From Lachnospiraceae bacterium (GTDB lineage: Bacteria > Bacillota_A > Clostridia > Lachnospirales > Lachnospiraceae), in assembly GCA_024691045.1 (NCBI GenBank), contig JAILOC010000109.1, positions 1 to 6,332 of the forward strand: a stretch of DNA of 6,332 nucleotides, written 5' to 3'. The translations under genes and the position numbers were made by a program. The notes under the pieces were generated by a model, which worked only from the letters and a program-made list of their open reading frames with translations, did no database searches and was not told the origin of the DNA. Shown here in pieces: positions 1-5,183 of the stretch (position 1 is the stretch's first letter; each line of letters starts with the position of its first letter).

Positions 1-1
1 A

Positions 2-91
2 GAAGCTCAGGATCAGGTCAAAAATATGCTTAATAAGCTGGGACTTATCGAAGAAGAGATTAAGGGTGCCGCAATCGATGAACTGAAATGA
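2..91 (+). CDS. C-terminal end of an unrecognised protein (partial, 5' end outside window)
   Basis: An open frame runs from the window edge to a TGA at 89-91, giving 29 residues that end in GAAIDELK. The fragment is charged and probably helical (EAQDQVKNML, then NKLGLIEEEIKG). I do not recognise the family. It is called coding because the frame is open from the edge, the composition is protein-like, and it is followed within about 60 bp by an intrinsic terminator, as expected for the last gene of a transcript. No domain or function can be given from so short a piece. Confidence 0.55.
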   Translation, partial: EAQDQVKNMLNKLGLIEEEIKGAAIDELK

Positions 92-99
92 TCCTGTTT

Positions 100-150
100 A
101 GGTAGTCATGCGCTACCGGCGGGCTGGTCGAAAGACCCGGGTCCAACGAA
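100..150 (+). other. Structured RNA segment with two short hairpins upstream of a terminator
   Basis: Two simple hairpins can be read. GGTAG (101-105) pairs with CTACC (113-117) around a 7-nt loop. GGTC (126-129) pairs with GACC (134-137) around a GAAA tetraloop of the GNRA type. A 10-bp self-complementary block, GACCCGGGTC, covers 134-143. With the terminator at 153-177 this makes a compact, GC-rich structured stretch between a stop codon at 91 and the SD of the DUF3800 remnant at 185. It could be a plain 3' UTR or a cis-acting leader that once controlled the DUF3800 gene. It did not match, by eye, the cores I know for SAM-I, ZTP, c-di-GMP, guanidine, fluoride, THF or T-box leaders. Confidence 0.3.
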
Positions 151-152
151 AT

Positions 153-177
153 GGTGTGGGTGTCCCACACCTTTTTT
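153..177 (+). terminator. Intrinsic terminator
   Basis: GGTGTGGG (153-160) and CCCACACC (164-171) form a perfect 8-bp GC-rich stem with a TGT loop, followed directly by six T (172-177) and a further T-rich stretch. It ends the transcript of the gene that stops at 91. It sits only about 8 nt before the SD of the DUF3800 remnant, so it could also have acted as an attenuator for that gene. Confidence 0.85.
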
Positions 178-193
178 GTTTTTCAAGGTATGA

Positions 194-601
194 ATGAAAG
201 AAATAAGCATTTTTTTAGATGAATCTGGAGTTTTTTTGGAGAGTATAGCCATTTATCGCTATGTTATATCGTTACGATGGTTTTTCATGATTGGAAAACC
301 GTATTAGTTATGCATTAGAGTCTTTGGAATATGAATTATCCTATCTGGGGTACCCGAATCACTGCCTTCATGCCGGACCGATTATACGTATGGAAGCAGA
401 GTTTACGAATGAAGATATTGTTGTAAGGTGAAAACTACTCATGAAATTTATGGGCTTTATCCGAAAGATAAAGATTAAACATAAATCTTTTTTCATTGAA
501 TAAAGCATGTGGAAGATGTTACCGATGCAACGGGTAAGTTGTCTGAACAGATTGGTACTTGGATAGTGGGTTATGTGCTTTCCTTTTCATCATGCTTATG
601 A
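194..601 (+). pseudogene. DUF3800 family gene, frameshifted and truncated
   Basis: An SD-like AAGGT (185-189) precedes an ATG at 194 that opens with MKEISIFLDESG, a typical DUF3800 N-terminus whose Asp-Glu motif is a hallmark of the family. The frame is then lost in a run of seven T (231-237). It continues in another frame as FGEYSHLSLCYIVTMVFHD (235-291). It shifts again near 298-305 to ISYALESLEYELSYLG, then YPNHCLHAGPIIRMEAEF, ending at a TGA at 429-431. Homology resumes at 441 with KFMGFIRKIKIKHKSFFIE, meets a TAA at 501-503, and shifts once more to KHVEDVTDATGKLSEQIG, ending at 599-601. Roughly the first half of a normal protein is recognisable and the C-terminal half is missing. DUF3800 proteins are poorly characterised and often lie in accessory DNA. 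With at least four lesions, sequencing error alone is unlikely. Confidence 0.8.
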
Positions 602-602
602 T

Positions 603-608
603 TATAAT
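603..608 (+). promoter_or_regulatory. Candidate -10 box for the small helical-protein gene at 650
   Basis: A perfect TATAAT lies 42 bp before the ATG at 650 and would start transcription near 615, leaving a leader of about 35 nt with the SD AAAAGGAG (637-644). No good -35 is visible at 16-18 bp (TTCCTT or similar), so this rests on the -10 alone. Confidence 0.35.
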
Positions 609-649
609 ATTGTGGTGATGACTTCCGATGGTCTATAAAAGGAGAGCCC

Positions 650-1099
650 ATGAACGAGAACACCCGAAAAAACATCAACGAAGCGATCGCTGCTGCAGAT
701 GAAACCTTGGAATATCTCTATGAGGCAAGGGAATATCTGGGAAAGGCCGGAAGGCTCGGAATCCTGGATATGTTCGGTGGCGGATTAATAATAGGCATGA
801 CAAAGCATAAACGGATAGATGCAGCCAATGCATGTCTGCGCCAGGCGAAAGCTTCCCTCAGGAAATTAAACAGAGAGCTGCATGACATCCCCGGATACAC
901 CACGGAAAGCTTCGGTGATGGTTTCAGGTCTGTGGATGCGTCTACAAATGCATTCCTTCTGGATGTGATGAGCGATAATATGCTCTCTGATTATCTTGTT
1001 CAGGAGTCGTTGAACGACACGAGGGACAGAAATGAAAAACTGATCGAACAGATCGAGATCACCAGAGGCATCCTTAAGGACAAACTCATAGCTGATTAG
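650..1099 (+). CDS. Small helical protein of unknown function
   Basis: 149 residues preceded by a strong SD (AAAAGGAG, 637-644, 5 nt before the ATG). The function is not recognised. The N-terminus (about 1-35) and the stretch 55-78 look like amphipathic helices rich in Ala, Leu, Lys and Glu. Between them is a distinctive glycine-rich turn, LGILDMFGGGLIIGMTKHKR (residues 36-55), the most conserved-looking part and the best handle for a search. Residues 79-98 (PGYTTESFGDGF region) look loop-like, and the C-terminus from about 120 is again helical and charged. There is no signal peptide; the GGGLIIGM stretch is hydrophobic but too short for a confident membrane span. It is probably a soluble coiled-coil-like protein. 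The next gene starts 63 bp downstream with no terminator between them, so co-transcription is possible. Confidence 0.8.
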   Translation: MNENTRKNINEAIAAADETLEYLYEAREYLGKAGRLGILDMFGGGLIIGMTKHKRIDAANACLRQAKASLRKLNRELHDIPGYTTESFGDGFRSVDASTNAFLLDVMSDNMLSDYLVQESLNDTRDRNEKLIEQIEITRGILKDKLIAD

Positions 1100-1109
1100 C
1101 AGGAGCAGG

Positions 1110-1157
1110 ATGTCTTCCCGGACAGGAAGTGATCAAGTTTTGGGAGTACTTGGATAG
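1110..1157 (+). CDS. Possible 15-codon leader ORF before the GNAT gene
   Basis: ATG at 1110, preceded by AGGAG (1101-1105) at 4-nt spacing, opens a 15-codon frame (MSSRTGSDQVLGVLG) that stops with TAG at 1155-1157, five bases before the GNAT ATG at 1163. The GNAT gene itself has only a weak SD (GGA, 1152-1154) that lies inside this ORF, so translation of the short frame could bring ribosomes to the next start. It may equally be a chance ORF: the peptide has no recognisable feature. Confidence 0.25.
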   Translation: MSSRTGSDQVLGVLG

Positions 1158-1162
1158 AAACT

Positions 1163-1699
1163 ATGAATATAGAAACAGAAAGAACAATAATAAGATCCAT
1201 CAGGCGCGGAGATGAAAAAGCGTACGCCGGGATGGCTAAGGATGGAAGCCTTGCTGAAATAGGGTTTGATGAAAACTTTTCGGATTGGTCGGAGGGCTGG
1301 ATAAACGAAGCAGTTGCACTTACTGAAAAGGATGATCCGAGAGCTGATTATATACCCTGCACCATAGTGCTCAGATCTACGGGGGAGGTAATCGGAAACG
1401 TTGGATGTACATACTATGAGGATACGGACAGAATAGGCATTTGCTATTTTGCGGGAACGGAGTATCGAAGACATGGATATGTCAGTGAAGCGGTTCGGGC
1501 ATATCTTTCCTATTTCTTTGATCATTACAACGAGAAAGAAATAATAGCCACTATTAAAGATATAAATATTCCTTCATGGAAGACGGCAGAAAAATGCGGT
1601 TTTGAGTTAACGGAAACCAAAATGTACAAAGACATTGATGATGAGAAGGAAGAGCTGTATAGATTCTATGTCAGGAAAAATGATATCGGCAGAAGATGA
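1163..1699 (+). CDS. GNAT family N-acetyltransferase (RimJ/RimL-like)
   Basis: 178 residues, a normal length for the RimJ/RimL (Acetyltransf_3) branch of the GNAT fold, which transfers acetyl from acetyl-CoA to an amine on a protein N-terminus or small molecule. The N-terminus ETERTIIRSIRRGDEKAY is the usual first strand and helix. EVIGNVG (75-81) is the central strand. YRRHGYVSEAVRAYLSYFF (101-119) is motif A, with the pyrophosphate-binding R-x-x-G-x pattern at R103-G105. NIPSWKTAEKCGF (135-147) is motif B, with the family's N-x-x-S-x-x-x-x-E-K-x-G-F. The substrate cannot be read. The SD is weak (GGA, 1152-1154) and a short ORF with a better SD ends just upstream. The protein is cytoplasmic and is not a recent duplicate of the second GNAT downstream, which belongs to a different branch. 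Confidence 0.95.
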   Translation: MNIETERTIIRSIRRGDEKAYAGMAKDGSLAEIGFDENFSDWSEGWINEAVALTEKDDPRADYIPCTIVLRSTGEVIGNVGCTYYEDTDRIGICYFAGTEYRRHGYVSEAVRAYLSYFFDHYNEKEIIATIKDINIPSWKTAEKCGFELTETKMYKDIDDEKEELYRFYVRKNDIGRR

Positions 1700-1712
1700 T
1701 TCGGAATCGGCC

Positions 1713-1737
1713 GGGAGGTGAGTGATAAATGCAATAA
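1713..1737 (+). other. Orphan ribosome binding site followed by a two-codon ORF
   Basis: GGGAGGTGA (1713-1721) is the best SD match in this part of the window, yet the ATG 10 nt after its GGAGG core (1729) reads only Met-Gln before a TAA at 1735-1737. Alternative GTG starts at 1718 and 1722 also give very short frames (20 and 6 codons). It may be the start of a gene that was deleted, or a short regulatory ORF before the GNAT at 1810. No homology can be claimed. Confidence 0.2.
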
Positions 1738-1809
1738 GATAACCGGGAAACTTCTTATATACATGTTTGTAGAAAGTTAAAATCTTTGGATAGTAAGTAA
1801 AGGATTCCG

Positions 1810-2286
1810 ATGATGCAAAGCCTTATCAGAAAAGCAACAAAGAATGATATAGGAGAACTCCGTGAGTTGTATCTGTCATTGGAAGAAGATGGAGTAAGAT
1901 ATCAGCCTGAGCATTTTGTGATAGGCGAAAGAACCATGGAGTTTTTTCAATCTGTCTTTGACAATGATAACCAGGATATTCTTGTGGCGGATATTGACGG
2001 AAAAGCTGTTGGATTTGTACATGTTATGGTTCTTCAGCAGAAGAAGGTTTCGTGTCTGAAACCTCAAAGCGTTGTATATCTTCAGGATCTGTGTGTCCGG
2101 GAAGATATGAGAAATAACGGAATAGGAGCAGCTCTTATACGTGCGGCCAAGGACTACGGAAAAGAGCATAATGTTGATTTCATCCGAACGCAGGTCTTTC
2201 CCGGGAATGTTGACGGTATGCGCTTCTATGAACGTTACGGATTCTGCGAAATGATGAAGACAATAGAATGCCAGTCGCTGGATTGA
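1810..2286 (+). CDS. GNAT family N-acetyltransferase
   Basis: 158 residues with a classic GNAT (Acetyltransf_1) layout. LIRKATKNDIGELRELY (5-21) is the N-terminal strand and helix. DILVADIDGKAVGFVHVMV (56-74) covers the two central strands. VREDMRNNGIGAALIRAA (96-113) is motif A, with the acetyl-CoA pyrophosphate loop R101-N-N-G104-I-G106. NVDGMRFYERYGF (133-145) is motif B with the usual asparagine, tyrosines and G-F. The insertion VYLQDLCV just before motif A is the strand that carries catalytic residues in many members. The substrate is unknown. Two ATGs lie in tandem (1810 and 1813); the SD AAAGGA (1799-1804) sits 5 or 8 nt away, so the second may be used. The frame stays open for another 27 codons after the TGA (see 2287-2370). 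The gene ends before a bidirectional terminator. Confidence 0.95.
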   Translation: MMQSLIRKATKNDIGELRELYLSLEEDGVRYQPEHFVIGERTMEFFQSVFDNDNQDILVADIDGKAVGFVHVMVLQQKKVSCLKPQSVVYLQDLCVREDMRNNGIGAALIRAAKDYGKEHNVDFIRTQVFPGNVDGMRFYERYGFCEMMKTIECQSLD

Positions 2287-2370
2287 ATTCCGGTATTAAT
2301 TGCCGGAGATATTATAGAAGATCCGGATGTGATGCAGATGCCGAACGGAGAATTGTGGAATCTGAAGTAA
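2287..2370 (+). other. In-frame open stretch after the GNAT stop (possible remnant)
   Basis: Directly after the TGA at 2284-2286 the same frame remains open for 27 codons to a TAA at 2368-2370. It reads protein-like: VLIAGDIIEDPDVMQMP, then NGELWNLK. There is no start codon or SD of its own near the beginning. It may be a relic of a longer protein or of a deleted neighbour, or chance. Confidence 0.2.
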
Positions 2371-2409
2371 GGCTGCAATGCACATTATATCCCGGTACAA
2401 TGAACGAAG

Positions 2410-2441
2410 AAAAAAAGGATAGGCAGATGCCTATCCTTTTT
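2410..2441. terminator. Bidirectional intrinsic terminator between convergent genes
   Basis: GGATAGGC (2417-2424) and GCCTATCC (2429-2436) form a perfect 8-bp stem with an AGAT loop. Seven A lie on the left (2410-2416) and five T on the right (2437-2441), so the A-T pairs extend the stem and both strands get a T-tract. It serves the GNAT gene on the + strand and, 9 nt beyond its stop, the AraC-type gene on the - strand. Confidence 0.92.
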
Positions 2442-2445
2442 CTCA

Positions 2446-3339
2446 TTATATCTTTTCCTTCACAGGTACCAGTTCGATATATCCTCTTTCTCCTCTGGGC
2501 TCCAGCTGGATCCTTGGATTATCTTCATCCCACATATATCCGATGAATGCGGGATCGTACTTCTTTTCTGCCTGCCAGATCTCATTGATGGCCTGAGCAT
2601 AATCTTCCTGCGCAAACGGTTCCCCGCGGAAAAGAAGATACTTGGCGGCCGGAAGTTCGATGATCTCGAATCCCTCGGGTGTGCTTCCGCTGTAATCATT
2701 CTCCACTTCCACGCCCTGCACATACTCGTTTGTCACAGGCTTTCTCATTTTTTTCGGAAGCCACATGCAAACGGGCTCTCCGCTGATGGATTTTATGCTG
2801 GTAAGCAGCCCCCAAACATCACAACCTACTTCTTCACAATAGCTGAAGTATTCGTCAGCTTTGATACCACGCTTGATGATCACCTTTCTTGCCGGTTTTT
2901 CGATAAGCTGGATAAAAATGTTACGGGTCTCTTTGCTTTCACTCATTTCATTCACCTTCCCTTCTATGGCTTGTTTGGTTTCTATTAAGGAAGGGGTAAA
3001 CAGCCAGACAGGAACCGGACTTGCGGAATATTCCTTCGGGTTGCAGCCGAACTCTTTTCTAAATGCCCGCTGGTATCCGTCAACACTTCCGTATCCCATG
3101 TCCATGGCGACATCCAGAATGGTCACTTGTTCATCTCTCAGTTTCAAAGCGGATTTTGACAGTCTCAGGCGCCTGATGTAAACTGCCGGCGTCATATTCA
3201 GATACTTCAGGAACAACCGTCTTGCATGCCACGGCGAAAATGACGACGCTTCAGCAAGATCATTGATCGTGATATCCTCATGAATATGTTCGCGGATATA
3301 GTCCTGCATTTTTCTGACCGATTCTCTCTGTTCGTCCAT
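2446..3339 (-). CDS. AraC family transcriptional regulator with GyrI-like ligand-binding domain
   Basis: 297 residues. An N-terminal AraC-type DNA-binding domain (about 5-108) is followed by a linker and a C-terminal GyrI-like effector domain (about 139-297), the same order as in Rob. The first helix-turn-helix covers about 23-45 (TINDLAEASSFSPWHARRLF). The second covers about 73-98, with the family signature DVAMDMGYGSVDGYQRAFRK ending in FGCNPKEY. In the C-terminal part, GFEIIELPAAKYLLFRG (223-239) and the closing RGYIELVPV (285-293), with Glu289 at the usual acidic ligand-pocket position, match GyrI-like domains that bind cationic or hydrophobic small molecules. It is probably a drug- or metabolite-sensing activator. 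The start is well set: SD AAGGAG (3353-3348 on the complement), 8 nt before the ATG. It is divergent from the rhodanese-TtcA gene, and an inverted repeat at its start suggests autoregulation. Confidence 0.97.
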   Translation of the reverse strand: MDEQRESVRKMQDYIREHIHEDITINDLAEASSFSPWHARRLFLKYLNMTPAVYIRRLRLSKSALKLRDEQVTILDVAMDMGYGSVDGYQRAFRKEFGCNPKEYSASPVPVWLFTPSLIETKQAIEGKVNEMSESKETRNIFIQLIEKPARKVIIKRGIKADEYFSYCEEVGCDVWGLLTSIKSISGEPVCMWLPKKMRKPVTNEYVQGVEVENDYSGSTPEGFEIIELPAAKYLLFRGEPFAQEDYAQAINEIWQAEKKYDPAFIGYMWDEDNPRIQLEPRGERGYIELVPVKEKI

Positions 3340-3363
3340 CTGCTCAACTCCTTGTGAGCAGAT
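3338..3363 (-). promoter_or_regulatory. Perfect inverted repeat spanning the SD and start codon of the AraC-type gene
   Basis: ATCTGCTCA (3338-3346) and TGAGCAGAT (3355-3363) are exact inverted copies separated by 8 nt. On the coding (-) strand the spacer contains the SD AAGGAG, and the 3' arm runs into the AT of the start codon. As DNA it is a good candidate operator, since it also touches the probable -10 box. As RNA, if transcription starts far enough upstream, it would form a 9-bp hairpin with the SD in the loop and the start codon in the stem. Confidence 0.5.
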
Positions 3364-3367
3364 AATA
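3362..3367 (-). promoter_or_regulatory. Candidate -10 box of the AraC-type gene
   Basis: On the - strand this reads TATTAT, a 5/6 match to the consensus, 23-28 bp before the ATG. No convincing -35 is visible at 16-18 bp (AGAGTA), which would fit a promoter needing an activator, or a wrong call. It overlaps the outer end of the inverted repeat. Transcription would start near 3355. Confidence 0.3.
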
Positions 3368-3432
3368 CTCTGTCACAGGTTTTTTACTCTCGACTTTTTT
3401 TGCTCTCTTACAATTTCGCCTTATGCATATAT

Positions 3433-3450
3433 TTTAACATACACGTTAAA
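3433..3450. promoter_or_regulatory. Inverted repeat in the divergent intergenic region, candidate operator
   Basis: TTTAAC (3433-3438) and GTTAAA (3445-3450) are perfect 6-bp inverted copies with a 6-nt spacer. The site lies about midway in the 191-bp gap between the divergent AraC-type and rhodanese-TtcA genes, where a shared regulator would bind. The region is AT-rich, so chance is a real alternative. Confidence 0.3.
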
Positions 3451-3454
3451 TATC

Positions 3455-3483
3455 TTTTTGGCATAGATAAATCGTGATAAGAT
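3455..3483 (+). promoter_or_regulatory. Weak candidate promoter for the rhodanese-TtcA gene
   Basis: TAAGAT (3478-3483) is preceded by TGA (3475-3477), giving an extended -10 pattern (TG-n-TAAGAT). A poor -35-like TTTTTG lies at 3455-3460 with 17-bp spacing. Transcription would start near 3490, leaving a leader of about 40 nt. Confidence 0.3.
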
Positions 3484-3530
3484 GGGTAGTGTGTACTTAA
3501 GAAAGAGATAACATGCGCTGAGGATGGAAA

Positions 3531-4673
3531 ATGAAAGAAATAACAATTGACGAGCTTAAGGGTTGGGCCGGTGACACGTATGAGCTGATAGATATCAGGG
3601 ATGACGGCCTCACTTCATACGGCATGATTCCCGGGGCTGTTCACATATATGTGGATGATCTTGAGACAAGTGAATCTTTGGCTGCAATTCCTCAGGAGAA
3701 GAAGCTGGTCTTTTACTGTGAGATAGGACGAATGTCGAAAGAGATCGATGATACCCTTGATCATCTTAAGAGCAGGGATTGCTACAGTCTTTCCGAAGGG
3801 TATGTCGGGTACATCAGATCCGGAATGACCGCCCCGGCGGATAAAGAAGAGAAAAGAAAACGTGCCGAAGAGAGTATACAGAAAAAGTTCCACAAGCAGC
3901 TGTTTTCGCCGTTCGCAAAGGCTTGTAAGACATATAAGTTGATCGAAGACGGGGATCGTATTGCCGTATGTATATCAGGCGGTAAGGATTCCATGCTTAT
4001 GGCCAAGCTTTTTCAGGAGATCAAAAACCACAGGCAGAAGGAATTTGAACTGACTTTCCTTGTGATGGATCCCGGATACAACAGGGAAAACAGGGCACTG
4101 ATCGAAAGCAATGCGGAAGCACTCGGAATACCGATCACTGTTTTCGAGAGCACAATTTTTGATACGGTTGATACGATAGAAAAAAATCCATGTTATCTGT
4201 GTGCCAGGATGAGGCGCGGATATCTGTACAGCAAGGCAAAAGAACTCGGATGCAACAAGATAGCTCTGGGTCATCATTATGATGATGTTATCGAAACGAT
4301 CCTGATGGGAATGATCCATGGCGCCCAGATACAGACAATGATGCCGAAACTCCACAGTACCAATTTCGAGGGCATGGAGCTTATCAGACCGATGTATCTT
4401 GTCAGGGAGGCCGATATCTGCGCATGGAGAGATTACAATGACCTGCATTTTCTTCAGTGTGCCTGTCATTTTACGGACACCTGCACCACCTGTCATGAGG
4501 ATGGTACGACATCGAGCAAGCGTCTTGACACTAAGAAACTCATCGCGGAGCTGAAGAAGACGAATCCGTATATCGAGTCCAATATTTTCAGAAGCGTGGA
4601 GAATGTCAACCTGGACACCGTAATTGAGTATAAGAAAGACGGAGTAAGACACAACTTCCTCGATGAATACTGA
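3531..4673 (+). CDS. Rhodanese domain fused to TtcA-like tRNA 2-thiocytidine synthetase (PP-loop ATPase)
   Basis: 380 residues. Residues 1-97 form a single rhodanese domain: ELIDIRD (18-24), IPGAVHI (33-39), and a catalytic loop beginning at Cys63, CEIGRMS (63-69), followed by SEGYVGY. Residues about 118-380 form a TtcA-like adenylating enzyme. The N-type PP-loop SGGKDS (149-154) binds ATP. CYLC (221-224), in the context CARMRRGYLY, and GHHYDD (247-252) are TtcA hallmarks. Four cysteines cluster near the C-terminus (C310, C312, C318, C321). In characterised TtcA three cysteines hold a [4Fe-4S] cluster and the enzyme thiolates C32 of certain tRNAs. I infer that the rhodanese domain carries persulfide on Cys63 for the attached enzyme. 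The SD GAGGA (3520-3524) is 6 nt from the ATG. The redox-type gene follows 32 bp later, probably in one operon. Confidence 0.93.
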   Translation: MKEITIDELKGWAGDTYELIDIRDDGLTSYGMIPGAVHIYVDDLETSESLAAIPQEKKLVFYCEIGRMSKEIDDTLDHLKSRDCYSLSEGYVGYIRSGMTAPADKEEKRKRAEESIQKKFHKQLFSPFAKACKTYKLIEDGDRIAVCISGGKDSMLMAKLFQEIKNHRQKEFELTFLVMDPGYNRENRALIESNAEALGIPITVFESTIFDTVDTIEKNPCYLCARMRRGYLYSKAKELGCNKIALGHHYDDVIETILMGMIHGAQIQTMMPKLHSTNFEGMELIRPMYLVREADICAWRDYNDLHFLQCACHFTDTCTTCHEDGTTSSKRLDTKKLIAELKKTNPYIESNIFRSVENVNLDTVIEYKKDGVRHNFLDEY

Positions 4674-4705
4674 GGCAGAAGAGCCCGTCACGGAAAGGAA
4701 TAAAA

Positions 4706-5050
4706 ATGGGATATGAGGAAAAAGCCAGAGCAAATCACCGGAACGGAAATAATTGTTCGGTCAGCCTCTTTAAGGCCTTTGCAGATAAGCTGGGTATTTC
4801 GGAGGAGGAAGCTGCTCAGATGGCTCCTGCACCGAGATCTGAAGGCGGAAAATGCGGCGGATATTTAGCGGGGCGTAAACTGTTGGAAAAGTTAAAGCCC
4901 GAAGCTGTGGAGGAATTTGAAAAACGTTTCCATGAACAGAACGGTGATGACAGATGCGCCGAACTGATCATGAAGAGAAGGCTGCAAGGAAAGAACTGTA
5001 ACGACCTGGTTGGTGAGACAGCAGAGATAATAGAATCAATGCTCGGATGA
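4706..5050 (+). CDS. C_GCAxxG_C_C family putative redox-active protein
   Basis: 114 residues. The four cysteines follow the pattern of the C_GCAxxG_C_C family: Cys17 in NNCSVSLFKAF, Cys50 in GGKCGGYLAG (the GCAxxG element), Cys84 in DDRCAELI and Cys98 in KNCNDLVG. Proteins of this family are predicted to be redox-active or metal-binding, often sit beside electron-transfer or membrane genes, and have no settled biochemical role. There is no signal peptide, so it is probably cytoplasmic. The SD GGAAAGGA (4692-4699) is 6 nt from the ATG. The gene is 32 bp behind the rhodanese-TtcA gene without a terminator, so it is very likely co-transcribed. A role in supplying electrons or handling sulfur for that enzyme is an inference. 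It could instead be a general thiol-redox protein. Confidence 0.93.
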   Translation: MGYEEKARANHRNGNNCSVSLFKAFADKLGISEEEAAQMAPAPRSEGGKCGGYLAGRKLLEKLKPEAVEEFEKRFHEQNGDDRCAELIMKRRLQGKNCNDLVGETAEIIESMLG

Positions 5051-5155
5051 TTTTGATTGTGCGATTCTGTGTGGTGCTTATGCGGTTTTGGACGAAGAAC
5101 TGGCTTTCTCCGATTGGCACAATTTTTAGCCTGATAAACAGATCATTTTGAATAA

Positions 5156-5183
5156 TTGACGTATAGAAGAAGGGTGTTACTAT
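5156..5183 (+). promoter_or_regulatory. Candidate promoter for tcdA
   Basis: TTGACG (5156-5161, 5/6 match) and TACTAT (5178-5183, 4/6 match) are separated by 16 bp. This is the best -35/-10 pair in the 213-bp gap before tcdA and would start transcription near 5190. If it is real, tcdA can be transcribed apart from the redox-type gene upstream. The rest of the gap (5051-5155) holds no clear terminator and no gene I can support. Confidence 0.4.

Noticed and set aside
100..177. Resemblance of the structured segment to SAM-I or c-di-GMP riboswitch fragments
   Set aside because: Only short words agree. The conserved cores and overall length of those riboswitches are missing.
1114..1129. Hairpin CTTCC-N6-GGAAG after the gene at 650-1099
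   Set aside because: Only 5 bp with no T-tract, so it is not an intrinsic terminator.
555..1157. 12-bp exact direct repeat GTACTTGGATAG at 555-566 and 1146-1157
   Set aside because: One such match is expected by chance in about 6 kb, it does not extend further, and nothing between the copies looks like an inserted element.
1133..1525. 130-codon open frame on the - strand
   Set aside because: Antisense to the first GNAT gene, without an SD or domain.
2268..2546. 92-codon open frame on the + strand
   Set aside because: It runs through the bidirectional terminator and into the antisense of the AraC-type gene, with no SD and no recognisable protein content.
3975..4733. 252-codon open frame on the - strand
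   Set aside because: It lies antisense to the rhodanese-TtcA gene, whose motifs are unmistakable. The translated product has no domain and a composition typical of an antisense shadow.
5059..5151. 30-codon frame from GTG (or 23 codons from ATG 5080), ending LINRSF
   Set aside because: No SD at either start and no recognisable feature; more likely chance in intergenic DNA.
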